From contig NC_015555.1 of NCBI RefSeq assembly GCF_000189775.2, positions 569,001-633,000 on the forward strand: a DNA stretch of 64,000 nt, given 5' to 3'. Under the pieces are notes generated by a model that worked only from the letters and a program-made list of their open reading frames with translations, searched no databases and was not told the DNA's origin. The position numbers were made by a program, and so were the translations under genes. This DNA is from Thermoanaerobacterium xylanolyticum LX-11. Its GTDB lineage: Bacteria > Bacillota > Thermoanaerobacteria > Thermoanaerobacterales > Thermoanaerobacteraceae. Shown piece by piece: positions 1 through 8,163 of this stretch (position 1 is its first letter; each line of letters opens with the position of its first letter).

Positions 1-20
1 TTGGATTGAATACTTTTGCT

Positions 21-92
21 TTCAAGGGATTTCCCTCTTTTTAAGATGTTTTAATAGTTCTTGTCTTGATATTTAGTAGGGAAATCCTTGAA
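21..92. repeat. Interrupted inverted repeat upstream of PTS operon
   Basis: The arms at 21-36 and 78-92 (ttcaagggatttccct and agggaaatccttgaa) are complementary apart from one extra G, with a spacer of about 41 bases. As RNA it would form a long stem before the IIB gene. It has no T-run after it and does not match the LicT/BglG RAT consensus known to me. It could be a leader hairpin, an operator or a remnant of a small mobile element. Confidence 0.5.
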
Positions 93-149
93 GATAAAAT
101 GCAAAATTGCTTTTACAAACAAAGCTTTTTGAAAGGAGGGAAAACGTTA

Positions 150-458
150 ATGCTTAAGATTATTCTATTTTGCTCTTCAGGTTCATCCACAAGCATGTTG
201 ATTGGAAGAATTGAAGAAGCAGCAAAAGCAAGAGGCATAGAGGTGGCTGTCGATGCATATCCTGAGGCACAGATGGAAAAATACGTTGAAGAAGCAGATG
301 TGGTTCTTTTAGGTCCGCAGGTAAAATTCATCCTGCCAAAAGCAAAGAAAATATGCAGTGAAAAAGGTGTGCCTGTAGATGTGATAAATCCAGTCGTCTA
401 CGGCATGATGGATGGGGAAAAAGTGTTAGACCAAGCTTTAAGCATGGCTAATAAATAG
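150..458 (+). CDS. celA: PTS lactose/cellobiose-type IIB component
   Basis: Phosphotransfer subunit of a cellobiose/beta-glucoside PTS; it takes phosphate from IIA and passes it to the sugar bound by IIC. The 102-aa length is that of the family. The N-terminus reads MLKIILFCSSGSSTSML, with the phosphorylatable Cys at residue 8 at the end of the first beta strand, which is the family signature. An in-frame ATG at 66 is possible, but the strong Shine-Dalgarno gaaaggaggg (131-140) decides for ATG 150. The IIC gene follows 58 bp later. No IIA gene is in the window, so IIA must lie upstream or elsewhere. The family is clear; exact sugar specificity is inferred from the GH1 neighbour. Confidence 0.93.
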   Translation: MLKIILFCSSGSSTSMLIGRIEEAAKARGIEVAVDAYPEAQMEKYVEEADVVLLGPQVKFILPKAKKICSEKGVPVDVINPVVYGMMDGEKVLDQALSMANK

Positions 459-516
459 TTCTCATTTATAAGTTTTAAAAACAAAAATCCAAATTTAAGA
501 TAAGGAGTGTTATAAA

Positions 517-1842
517 ATGAGTAAGTTTACAGATTCGCTTGAGGAAAAATTGATGCCTATAGCGGGCAAAATCTCTGAAAATAGGTACTTGACATCAATT
601 CGTGATGGCTTTATGCTTGCTGTTCCACTCATTACAATAGGTGCTGTTTTCTTGTTGCTGGCGTTTTTGCCGATACCTGGATATTCTGATTTTATGGCAA
701 AGGCTTTCGGACCAAACTGGAATACATTCTTTATGAGGCCCTTTGAGGCTACAATGTCAATAATGAGTATATTTGTAGTATTTGGCATTGCATACAGCCT
801 CGCAGGGCATTACAAGATTGATGGTTTAAACACGGCTGCAACTGCACTCGTTGCATTTTTGATATTTACACCGTTTATAGTTAATTATACACCTGAAGGA
901 GCTAAAAAAGCAATTCAAGTAAGCGGCGGCATACCAGTTGACTGGATGGGCTCAAAAGGTCTGTTTGTAGGCATTTTAACGGCAATACTGTCAGTTGAAA
1001 TCGTAAGATTTGTTATAAAAAGAGGCTGGGTAATTAAGATGCCAAAAGGTGTTCCACCTGCAGTTGAAAAGGCTTTCTCTGCGTTGATTCCTGCGGCTAT
1101 AGTTGCTATCATCATCGATGTTATAAGAATGCTGTTTGCTATGACATCTTACGGTACAATACATCAATTTATTTACACAGTGTTGCAGATACCTTTGACA
1201 AGACTTGGCGATACACTGCCTGCTACGCTGATTGCTAACTTCTTCGAAGGACTTTTCTGGTCGTTTGGTATACATGGCGCAAACGTAGTCGGATCTGTCA
1301 TGGGACCAATATGGTTGGCACTTGCAGCAGAGAACTTACAGGCATTCCAAGCTGGTCATCCAGTTCCACACATCATAACACAGCAGTTCCACGATATGTA
1401 CATGCTGGTAGGTGGCTCAGGAAGCACATTAGGACTTGTACTTGCTATGCTTTTCTTCTCAAAATCAAGACAGGTAAAAACAGTTGGAAAACTTGCTATA
1501 GTTCCTGGTTTATTCAATATCAATGAACCTGTAATATTCGGACTTCCAATTGTTTTAAACCCAATAATGGTAATACCATTTATATTGACGCCGATGATCT
1601 TAGCTACTTTGACTTACATCGTCATGTCAATAGGTCTTGTTGGGCACCCAACAGGTGTTGTAATACCATGGACGACACCACCTATCATTGGAGGACTTTT
1701 GGTGTCAGGTTTTAGCGGTGCTATATGGCAAATAATCGAATTAGTGATTTCATTTTTCATATACTTGCCATTCTTAAGAGTCGTAGATAGACAGTACCTT
1801 GAACAAGAGCAAGCAATGGCTGTTGAAAGCCAAAAAGGCTGA
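517..1842 (+). CDS. celB: PTS cellobiose/beta-glucoside-type IIC permease
   Basis: Membrane component that binds and translocates the sugar while it is phosphorylated. At 441 aa it is a typical CelB/LacE-type IIC (430-450 aa) with about ten hydrophobic segments. Family-like stretches include the start MSKFTDSLEEKLMPIAGKI, a central FFEGLFWSFGIHGANVVG and the substrate-site segment PGLFNINEPVIFGLPIVLNP. The start is set by ataaggagtg a few bases upstream. It lies between IIB and a small membrane protein followed by a GH1 6-phospho-beta-glycosidase, which points to cellobiose or another beta-glucoside. It is a single-domain IIC; IIA and IIB are separate proteins. Confidence 0.94.
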   Translation: MSKFTDSLEEKLMPIAGKISENRYLTSIRDGFMLAVPLITIGAVFLLLAFLPIPGYSDFMAKAFGPNWNTFFMRPFEATMSIMSIFVVFGIAYSLAGHYKIDGLNTAATALVAFLIFTPFIVNYTPEGAKKAIQVSGGIPVDWMGSKGLFVGILTAILSVEIVRFVIKRGWVIKMPKGVPPAVEKAFSALIPAAIVAIIIDVIRMLFAMTSYGTIHQFIYTVLQIPLTRLGDTLPATLIANFFEGLFWSFGIHGANVVGSVMGPIWLALAAENLQAFQAGHPVPHIITQQFHDMYMLVGGSGSTLGLVLAMLFFSKSRQVKTVGKLAIVPGLFNINEPVIFGLPIVLNPIMVIPFILTPMILATLTYIVMSIGLVGHPTGVVIPWTTPPIIGGLLVSGFSGAIWQIIELVISFFIYLPFLRVVDRQYLEQEQAMAVESQKG

Positions 1843-1849
1843 TATAATT

Positions 1850-1885
1850 GCAATTAGGCGGTTACAGTCGTAATCGTCTAATTGC
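1850..1885 (+). terminator. Intercistronic hairpin after celB
   Basis: A 16-bp stem (1850-1865 with 1870-1885, two G-U pairs) closes a 4-base loop just after the celB stop. Only a short TTTA follows, so it is more likely an mRNA-stabilising or partially terminating hairpin than a full terminator; the genes downstream are in the same orientation and tightly packed. Confidence 0.6.
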
Positions 1886-1921
1886 TTTAAACATTTTAAA
1901 AGGTGTAAGGAGATAAAATTT

Positions 1922-2431
1922 ATGGGTGTTTTGGAAGAACTAAAAATAAGCCTTTTTATGCCTCAAAATTACAAAAGATTAAAAGGCGAATCTATAATAA
2001 AACTTCTCAGATTTGACCTTATCTTGACGATTTTTGGTGTTATCTATTTAACGCTTATAAAACTTATAATATCACTATTTACAGGCAATTTTTCAGTATT
2101 TTTAAATAGCTATTTAAAACTATCAATAAAAAATATTGCATCTTCACTAATATTTCTATACATTGGTTTGATAGCGTCGTCGCTTGTGCTATCACTTGTC
2201 TTTTATGTTGTGGTACTTATAAAGAAACAAAAAGAATTGAACTATTACGATTTGATAGTTTATGCGACGCATGCACTGGCAATATGTATTGTATTGGAAG
2301 AATTCTTTGGCCCCTTAGTGATAGTATTTTCCATAGGTTATCTTCTAATATCATTAGGTGGGGAAAAACTTATTACAAACTATGTGACTAACAAAGCAAG
2401 AGGAGGAAAGAAAAATGGCAAAAGAGTATAA
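1922..2431 (+). CDS. DUF1189-like small membrane protein
   Basis: A 169-aa protein with about four hydrophobic segments (roughly residues 30-50, 70-90, 95-115 and 125-145) and a basic C-terminal tail. The N-terminal part (a FMPQNYKRLKGES-like region before the first TM) resembles DUF1189 membrane proteins of Firmicutes, but I give this only moderate weight. SD gtaaggag precedes ATG 1922. The gene sits between the PTS permease and the GH1 enzyme and its last 17 bases overlap the GH1 start, so translation is probably coupled. Its function is unknown; a role in PTS membrane biology is only suggested by position. Confidence 0.7.
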   Translation: MGVLEELKISLFMPQNYKRLKGESIIKLLRFDLILTIFGVIYLTLIKLIISLFTGNFSVFLNSYLKLSIKNIASSLIFLYIGLIASSLVLSLVFYVVVLIKKQKELNYYDLIVYATHALAICIVLEEFFGPLVIVFSIGYLLISLGGEKLITNYVTNKARGGKKNGKRV

Positions 2432-3809
2432 ATTTCCAGAAGGTTTTTGGTGGGGTTCTGCCACATCTGCAACACAGATAGAAGGTGCTGCGAGTGAAGA
2501 CGGAAAAGGAATGAATGTATGGGATTACTGGTACAAGCAAGTGCCAAACCGTTTTTTTAACGGTGTAGGACCCGAAGTGACGTCTGATTTTTACCACAGA
2601 TATAAAGAAGACATAAAATTGATGAAAGAAATAGGTCACAATTCATTTAGATTCTCTATATCGTGGTCAAGATTGATTCCTGGTGGAGTAGGTGAAGTAA
2701 ACAAAAAGGCAGTAGATTTCTACAATAATGTAATAAACGAGCTTTTAGAAAATGACATTATGCCCATAGCTACTTTGTTCCACTTTGATATGCCGATAGA
2801 GATGCAGCACATTGGAGGTTTTGAAAGCCGTCAAGTTTTGGAGAATTACAAGAATTATGCCAAGACATGCTTTGAGCTTTTTGGAGATAGAGTGAAAAGA
2901 TGGATTACTTTCAATGAACCGATAGTTCCAGCAGAAGGAGGATACCTTTATAATTTTCATTATCCAGACATTGTGGATTTTAAGAAAGCTATACAGGTGT
3001 GTTTCAATACTGTGCTGGCAAGTGCAATGGCAATAAGCGAGTTTAAAAAGTTAGAGATTAAAGATGGTAAAATAGGTATTGTGCTGAATCTTACTCCTTC
3101 ATATCCTCGCAGCAACCATCCTGCAGATTTAAAAGCGGCAGAAATAGCTGATCTTCTCTTTAATAGAAGCTTTTTAGATCCATGTGTAAAAGGAGAATAT
3201 CCAGATAAACTTGTAGAGCTTTTAAAAAGCTACAATCACTTGCCGGTATATACGGAAGATGATCTTGAACTTATAAAAAATAATACAGTTGACTACCTTG
3301 GAGTAAATTACTATCAACCAAGAAGAGTAAAAGCAAAAGAAAACATGCCAAATCCTTATGGAGTATTTACACCCGACTGGTTTTTTGATGAGTATGTAAT
3401 GCCGGGAAGAAGGATGAATCCGTACAGAGGATGGGAGATATACGAAAAAGGAATATACGATATCCTGATAAATGTAAGGGACAATTATGGAAACATTGAA
3501 TCGTATATTTCAGAAAACGGCATGGGTGTAGAAGGAGAAGAGCGTTTCATAAAAGACGGTGTAATCCAAGATGATTACAGAATAGATTTCATCAAAGGTC
3601 ATTTAAAATGGCTTCATAAGGCGATTGAAGAAGGATGCAATGTAAAAGGCTATCACCTGTGGTCTTTCATGGACAACTGGTCATTCCTAAACGCCTACAA
3701 AAACCGCTATGGACTCGTATCAGTCGATATAACCACACAAAATAGAACCATCAAAAAAAGTGGATATTGGTATAAAGAATTAGCGAAAAATAATGGATTT
3801 AGTGAATAA
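2415..3809 (+). CDS. bglA: GH1 6-phospho-beta-glycosidase
   Basis: Cytoplasmic retaining glycosidase of family GH1, 464 aa, without signal peptide, expected to hydrolyse the phosphorylated beta-glucoside delivered by the PTS. The acid/base Glu168 lies in TFNEP and the nucleophile Glu367 in ISENGMG. In the region NWSFLNAYKNRYG, Ser replaces the Glu that binds the free 6-OH in true beta-glucosidases, and the Tyr of the phospho-binding Ser/Lys/Tyr set is present, which supports a 6-phospho substrate. The Lys is one residue earlier than in LacG-type enzymes. SD gaggagg before ATG 2415; the start overlaps the preceding gene. Whether it prefers 6-P-glucosides or 6-P-galactosides cannot be read. Confidence 0.92.
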   Translation: MAKEYKFPEGFWWGSATSATQIEGAASEDGKGMNVWDYWYKQVPNRFFNGVGPEVTSDFYHRYKEDIKLMKEIGHNSFRFSISWSRLIPGGVGEVNKKAVDFYNNVINELLENDIMPIATLFHFDMPIEMQHIGGFESRQVLENYKNYAKTCFELFGDRVKRWITFNEPIVPAEGGYLYNFHYPDIVDFKKAIQVCFNTVLASAMAISEFKKLEIKDGKIGIVLNLTPSYPRSNHPADLKAAEIADLLFNRSFLDPCVKGEYPDKLVELLKSYNHLPVYTEDDLELIKNNTVDYLGVNYYQPRRVKAKENMPNPYGVFTPDWFFDEYVMPGRRMNPYRGWEIYEKGIYDILINVRDNYGNIESYISENGMGVEGEERFIKDGVIQDDYRIDFIKGHLKWLHKAIEEGCNVKGYHLWSFMDNWSFLNAYKNRYGLVSVDITTQNRTIKKSGYWYKELAKNNGFSE

Positions 3810-3833
3810 AATTAAATTTCTCTCTGTTTTAAA

Positions 3834-3862
3834 GCCTTCACAAGTGGTGAGGGCGTTTTTTT
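3834..3862 (+). terminator. Terminator of the PTS/GH1 operon
   Basis: An 8-bp stem (3834-3841 with 3847-3854, one G-U pair) closes a 5-base loop and is followed by a run of seven T (3856-3862), about 25 bases after the bglA stop. Confidence 0.85.
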
Positions 3863-3978
3863 ATGTTTGATTTACAGCTTATTCGGAAGAGAAAGTATGA
3901 AGTCGTTATAAAAAAAATAAAAAAATTTTTAAAACAAAGAAGGAATTTTAGAAATGACGTCGAATATATTTATATATA

Positions 3979-3994
3979 AGATGTACGTACAATA
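3979..3994. promoter_or_regulatory. Candidate AraR operator 1
   Basis: The core ATGTACGTACAA (3981-3992) is a near-palindrome resembling the AraR box of Firmicutes, whose published sites centre on TTGTACGTACAA-like sequence. A GntR/LacI-type repressor of the AraR architecture is encoded at 16167. Site assignment is by eye. Confidence 0.65.
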
Positions 3995-4145
3995 ATAAAT
4001 TTATATGTAATTTATAAGCACGTAGATGAAATTGCCTTACAATTGCTGATAATCTAAGGGAAAAATTCTAAGCATAAAAATTTTTAAAAAAATTTTAAAA
4101 GACAAGGAGGAATTTTAAAAAACATGTAGAATATATATTAATATA

Positions 4146-4161
4146 AGATGTACGTATAAAT
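4146..4161. promoter_or_regulatory. Candidate AraR operator 2
   Basis: The core ATGTACGTATAA (4148-4159) repeats operator 1 with one changed base, 167 bp downstream and about 78 bp before the GH51 start. Two spaced sites would permit cooperative binding or looping, as known for AraR in Bacillus. Confidence 0.6.
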
Positions 4162-4236
4162 TAAAAATATCATTTTAAATGTATAGATAAGTATTTGTTT
4201 ATGTGAAATAAACTTTTAAATTAAAGGAGTATATGT

Positions 4237-5718
4237 ATGTTAGCAAAAATCGTTATCAATGTAGATAACAAAAAGGGTAAAATCAGTAAAAATATCTATG
4301 GTCATTTTGCTGAGCATTTGGGAAGATGTATTTATGGTGGCTTTTGGGTTGGAAAAGATTCGGAGATACCCAATATAGATGGGATTAGAAAAGACGTTGT
4401 TGAAGCATTAAAGAAGATCAAAGTACCTGTGTTGAGATGGCCCGGTGGATGTTTTGCGGATGAATACCATTGGAAAGATGGCATAGGCTCTTATGAATCA
4501 AGGCCCAAGATGATTAATGTGCATTGGGGTGGTGTAATCGAAAACAATCACTTTGGTACGCATGAATTCTTTGAACTATGTGATCTATTGGATGCAGAGC
4601 CATATATTTGTGGCAATGTTGGAAGTGGCACAGTTCAAGAGATGAGAGAATGGATAGAGTACATGACATTTGATGGAGAATCGCCAATGGCAAATTTGAG
4701 AGCCTCAAATGGAAGAAAAGAACCGTGGAAGCTTAAATACTTTGGTGTTGGAAATGAAAGTTGGGGCTGCGGCGGTAATATGCGCCCAGAATATTATGCT
4801 GATGTATATAGAAGATATTCAACATATGTCAGGAATTTTGGTAGCAATAGGATATTTAAAATTGCTTGTGGACCTAATACAAACGATTATAATTGGACAG
4901 AAGTGTTGATGAGAGAAGCTGGAAAGCACATGGATGGCATAAGTTTGCATTACTATACAGTACCAGGCACATGGGAAAGAAAAGGCTCAGCTACAGATTT
5001 TGATGAAGAAGAATGGTTTATGACTATGAAGAAAGCTTTGTACATGGATGAATTAATAACAAAACATTCCACTATTATAGATAAATATGATTCTGAAAAA
5101 AGAGTTGCATTAGTTGTAGATGAATGGGGTACATGGTATGATGTAGAACCAGGCACAAATCCGGGGTTCTTGTATCAACAAAATACAATGAGAGATGCTT
5201 TGGTTGCAGGCATTCACTTTAACATATTTAATAAACATTGCGATAGAGTAAAGATGGCTAATATAGCACAGACTATAAATGTTTTACAAGCAGTAATTCT
5301 TACAGATGGACCCACAATGGTACTTACACCAACATATCATGTATTTGACATGTATAAAGTTCATCAAGATGCAGAATTATTAGATTTTAATATCGATACG
5401 CCTGAATATAATATAGATTCAAAAGAAAGCATTCCTCAAGTAACAGCAACTGTTTCTTCTGATGATAGTGGGAAAATTCATATTTCTCTGTGCAATCTAA
5501 ATCCTGAAAAATCGGTAACAGTGGAATGTGAATTTAGAGGAGCAAAAGTAAGTAAAGCAACAGGTACAATTTTAAGTGCTGATGAAATGAATGCACATAA
5601 TACTTTTGACAATCCTAATAAAGTTGTACCAAAAGAATTTGATGAAATTAAAATTGTTGAAAATAGGATAGTCATGACATTGCCTAAGATGGCTGTTGTA
5701 GGGGTAGAAGCGAGATGA
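4237..5718 (+). CDS. abfA: GH51 alpha-L-arabinofuranosidase
   Basis: Intracellular retaining enzyme that releases L-arabinose from arabinofuranosyl oligosaccharides. The 493-aa length and the (beta/alpha)8 plus C-terminal beta-sandwich layout fit GH51 hexameric enzymes. Conserved [17 protein letters not shown] is at about residues 63-80; the acid/base is Glu174 in GNESWGCGG and the nucleophile Glu296 in VDEWGTWYD. No signal peptide is present, so the substrate must be imported, which fits the ABC importer encoded next. SD taaaggagt sets ATG 4237 (the ATG at 4233 is out of frame). It is the first gene after two candidate AraR operators and is followed by an inverted repeat, then the importer. 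Confidence 0.95.
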   Translation: MLAKIVINVDNKKGKISKNIYGHFAEHLGRCIYGGFWVGKDSEIPNIDGIRKDVVEALKKIKVPVLRWPGGCFADEYHWKDGIGSYESRPKMINVHWGGVIENNHFGTHEFFELCDLLDAEPYICGNVGSGTVQEMREWIEYMTFDGESPMANLRASNGRKEPWKLKYFGVGNESWGCGGNMRPEYYADVYRRYSTYVRNFGSNRIFKIACGPNTNDYNWTEVLMREAGKHMDGISLHYYTVPGTWERKGSATDFDEEEWFMTMKKALYMDELITKHSTIIDKYDSEKRVALVVDEWGTWYDVEPGTNPGFLYQQNTMRDALVAGIHFNIFNKHCDRVKMANIAQTINVLQAVILTDGPTMVLTPTYHVFDMYKVHQDAELLDFNIDTPEYNIDSKESIPQVTATVSSDDSGKIHISLCNLNPEKSVTVECEFRGAKVSKATGTILSADEMNAHNTFDNPNKVVPKEFDEIKIVENRIVMTLPKMAVVGVEAR

Positions 5719-5760
5719 GTAAAAATGATTTAAGTAGTTTATTTTATAATTTGGTTTCAT

Positions 5761-5829
5761 AAGGATTTTTCCATTATAGTTAAAAAGACAAACTAAATAT
5801 GTTTTAGGCATCTGAGTGGAAAAATCCTT
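5761..5829. repeat. Interrupted inverted repeat between GH51 gene and ABC importer
   Basis: Arms AAGGATTTTTCCA (5761-5773) and TGGAAAAATCCTT (5817-5829) are perfect complements over 13 bp around a 43-base spacer. The design resembles the repeat at 21-92 (similar arm bases, similar spacer). It may fold as a leader hairpin; there is no T-run, so it is not an obvious terminator. Confidence 0.6.
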
Positions 5830-5900
5830 TGAAATAAATTAATATCCAATATAATTATACAATCAATTACACAAAAAATAAATGAAAGGAGAGTTTATCA

Positions 5901-7097
5901 GTGAAAAAAATGAAAAAAATTATTGCCTCAATTTTAGTTCTTGCAATGTTATTTTCATTAAGCGCATGTGGCAATAGCAGTTCAAACAAGACAGCACAGA
6001 ATAATGGCACTAATAGCAGCAATTCAACAACTCAAAATTCAAATTCTAATAAAAAAATTAAAATTGGTGTATCTATTTGGAGCTCAACAGACGTTCTTGG
6101 TAGTCAAGTCAAAAAAATGCTTGATTATGCAGCAAATGCACTTGGCGTAGAATTGATGTATGTAGATCAAGGACATGTTTCTGAAAAGGTTACGGCCAGT
6201 GTCAAAACGTTAGCTGCTGCTGGATGCCAGGGAATAATAATTTGTAACTCTGCTGATTCGGAAATGGCATCAGCGATTCAAACTGCTGATCAATATCATG
6301 TATATCTCGCACAGTTTTTCCGTATAATCAGCAAAGATAGAAGCCCACAAATATATGAACAAGCACAAAAATCTAAATACTATGTTGGTGCAGTTCATGA
6401 AGATGAAGTCGTAAATGGATATAACCTTGCAAATATCTTGATAAACAAAGGTAAGAGATTTATAGGTTTAATAGGATGGAATCCAGGCGATGCTACATTC
6501 CTACTAAGATGGGAAGGCTACAAGAAAGCTGTTGATCAATGGAATCAAAATCATCCAAATGATAAAGTTTTCATGACAGAGCCTGTATATGCTGGTACAA
6601 CTGCTGATGGTGGTGCGTCTGCAGCTACTTCATTGATGAATTCATATCCAAAGATGGATGCATTAATCGTTGCAGGTGGTGGAGGAGATCCTTTAGTTGG
6701 TGCATTAAATGCTATTAAGAATGCTGGAAAGACTGGTAAAATAGGTGTTGTTTCTACAGACTTTTTGCCTGACTTAGGACAAGAGTTGCAAAGCGGTGCA
6801 ATGACTGCTGAATCAGGTGGTCACTTTGCAGATCCATTATACGCTTTTATGATGGTTTACAACGCAATAAGAGGCAAATACGTAAAACCTGAAAATAGTT
6901 TTTATGAGATAAAGTTCCCGTATCTATATGTTTCATCTCCAAGCGAATACAATGACTATCAGAAATACTTTGTAGATAGTTTGCCTTACAATACAGAAGA
7001 AATAAAAGCAATGGCAAATGATTCATTCCAGCAATTAGCTGAGCAAGCATTGAATTTGTCTATAGACGATGTGAAGAAACGTCATGGTGGACAATAA
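5901..7097 (+). CDS. Sugar ABC transporter substrate-binding lipoprotein
   Basis: Periplasmic-binding-protein type I (ribose/LacI fold) solute binder of a CUT2-type importer, likely for L-arabinose or arabino-oligosaccharides. It is 398 aa with a lipoprotein signal: hydrophobic residues 7-20, lipobox LSAC and Cys23 as lipidation site, followed by a Ser/Asn/Thr-rich linker to about residue 50. The binding domain begins KIKIGVSIWSSTDVLG. GTG 5901 is placed well after gaaaggag; ATG 5910 is the alternative. Downstream are two permeases and a double ATPase. Substrate is inferred from the operon. Confidence 0.88.
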   Translation: MKKMKKIIASILVLAMLFSLSACGNSSSNKTAQNNGTNSSNSTTQNSNSNKKIKIGVSIWSSTDVLGSQVKKMLDYAANALGVELMYVDQGHVSEKVTASVKTLAAAGCQGIIICNSADSEMASAIQTADQYHVYLAQFFRIISKDRSPQIYEQAQKSKYYVGAVHEDEVVNGYNLANILINKGKRFIGLIGWNPGDATFLLRWEGYKKAVDQWNQNHPNDKVFMTEPVYAGTTADGGASAATSLMNSYPKMDALIVAGGGGDPLVGALNAIKNAGKTGKIGVVSTDFLPDLGQELQSGAMTAESGGHFADPLYAFMMVYNAIRGKYVKPENSFYEIKFPYLYVSSPSEYNDYQKYFVDSLPYNTEEIKAMANDSFQQLAEQALNLSIDDVKKRHGGQ

Positions 7098-7128
7098 GAT
7101 TTAATAAATTAGATTAAGTTTCAAAAAG

Positions 7129-7153
7129 GCCGTCAGTCGTAGCGGCTGACGGC
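7129..7153 (+). terminator. Intercistronic hairpin after the binding protein
   Basis: An 8-bp perfect stem GCCGTCAG/CTGACGGC (7129-7136, 7146-7153) with a 9-base loop and no T-run. Such GC-rich hairpins after a binding-protein gene commonly stabilise the upstream message, so that more binding protein than permease is made; that role here is inference. Confidence 0.65.
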
Positions 7154-7180
7154 AAAATACAAATTAGGCGGGTGATAATG

Positions 7181-8152
7181 ATGAGTAGTAGTACGGATTT
7201 TGTCAAAAGAAAAAGTATTGATGTATACTTTAAAAAATATTTTGGTATTTTATTGTTAATATTACTTACAGTAATCTTTTGGTTTATTTTTAAAGTGATT
7301 TCACCGCATAATTTTGGAACTCCAGGAAGACTTTTATCATATTTTCAGTCAAGTTTAATTTATGCGGTTGGTGGATGTGGTTTATATTTCATCGTTGCCA
7401 TGGGATTATGGGATTTTAGCATTGGTGCTAATCTTGTTTTATCATCAATATTAGCATGCTATTTTTCACAACATTATGGATATTTAGGGTTAATTTTAGC
7501 ACCTATTGTTAGTGGAACATTGATAGGTTTATTGAATGGTATTGTCTATATAAATTTTCATATACCTTCAATGATTGTTACTGTTGGACTTTCACTAATA
7601 TATGAAAGTTTAAGTGTTTTTGCGACACAAGGACAAGAGCAAATCTTAGGGCCCAATTATCGTGCTTTTGGGACATACCCATATAATGTAATTTTAGCAA
7701 TATGTGCTTTTATATTTGTGAGTTTAGTCATTAAATACACTAAAATGGGAACTTATATGTATGCAATAGGCAGCAATGAATATCTAGCCAAAAATATGGG
7801 TGTTGATGTAAATAGATTTAAAGTATTATCGTATGTGTTATGCGGTTTCTTAGTCGGTATTATGAGCATTCTAAATATCAGCTATGGGACTTCTATGACT
7901 GCGGCATCTGGCATGTCATCAATGAGCATGAATTTTACACCTTTAATGGGTACTTTTTTTGGGTTGTCATTTAGAAAATATGGAACGCCTGTAATAGCTA
8001 TCATAATTGGTGAATTTATAATTTCATTAATTTTCAATGGGTTTGTTGCTATTGGTGCCCCAACTACAATTCAAAATGTTGTTACAGGAATAGCTTTGTT
8101 GTTGATAGTTACAATTACTACAAAACCAGTTAGAGGCATTGTTGTCAAGTGA
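7181..8152 (+). CDS. CUT2-family sugar ABC permease 1
   Basis: Inner-membrane permease of the ribose/arabinose/galactose (CUT2, BPD_transp_2) class, 323 aa with about nine hydrophobic segments. Family-like stretches are FIVAMGLWDFSIGANLVLSS and YAIGSNEYLAKNMGVDVNRFKVLSYVL (read in two parts), the latter the cytoplasmic loop that contacts the ATPase. Start codons GTG 7172, ATG 7178 and ATG 7181 are in frame; gggtga spaced 5 bases favours 7181. The ATPase follows after 11 bp. It pairs with the permease at 9676, so the transporter has a heterodimeric membrane part. Confidence 0.88.
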   Translation: MSSSTDFVKRKSIDVYFKKYFGILLLILLTVIFWFIFKVISPHNFGTPGRLLSYFQSSLIYAVGGCGLYFIVAMGLWDFSIGANLVLSSILACYFSQHYGYLGLILAPIVSGTLIGLLNGIVYINFHIPSMIVTVGLSLIYESLSVFATQGQEQILGPNYRAFGTYPYNVILAICAFIFVSLVIKYTKMGTYMYAIGSNEYLAKNMGVDVNRFKVLSYVLCGFLVGIMSILNISYGTSMTAASGMSSMSMNFTPLMGTFFGLSFRKYGTPVIAIIIGEFIISLIFNGFVAIGAPTTIQNVVTGIALLLIVTITTKPVRGIVVK

Positions 8153-8163
8153 GGTGAAAGATA

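Larger units (their letters stand above)
3923..4162. repeat. Imperfect ~70-bp tandem-type direct repeat in the arabinose promoter region
   Basis: The 427-bp gap between bglA and the GH51 gene carries two imperfect copies of a ~70-bp segment (about 3923-3992 and 4088-4159). Both run from an A/T tract through a (g)gaggaatttta-like motif and an atata tract to agatgtacgta. The period is 167 bp. Each copy ends in a candidate AraR operator, so the promoter/operator block looks duplicated. Apart from this and the bglA terminator I see no gene in the gap. Confidence 0.75.

Noticed and set aside
3923-4162. Repeats before the GH51 gene as a CRISPR-like array
   Set aside because: Two imperfect copies with a long AT-rich interval and operator-like cores; the arrangement is that of duplicated promoters.
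4709-4909. Open frames of 60-110 codons inside the GH51 gene and many other genes, on both strands
   Set aside because: They lie in other frames of well-supported genes, have no Shine-Dalgarno and translate to compositions typical of out-of-frame reading.
5761-5829. Inverted repeat as a rho-independent terminator after the GH51 gene
   Set aside because: The spacer is 43 bases and no T-run follows the right arm.
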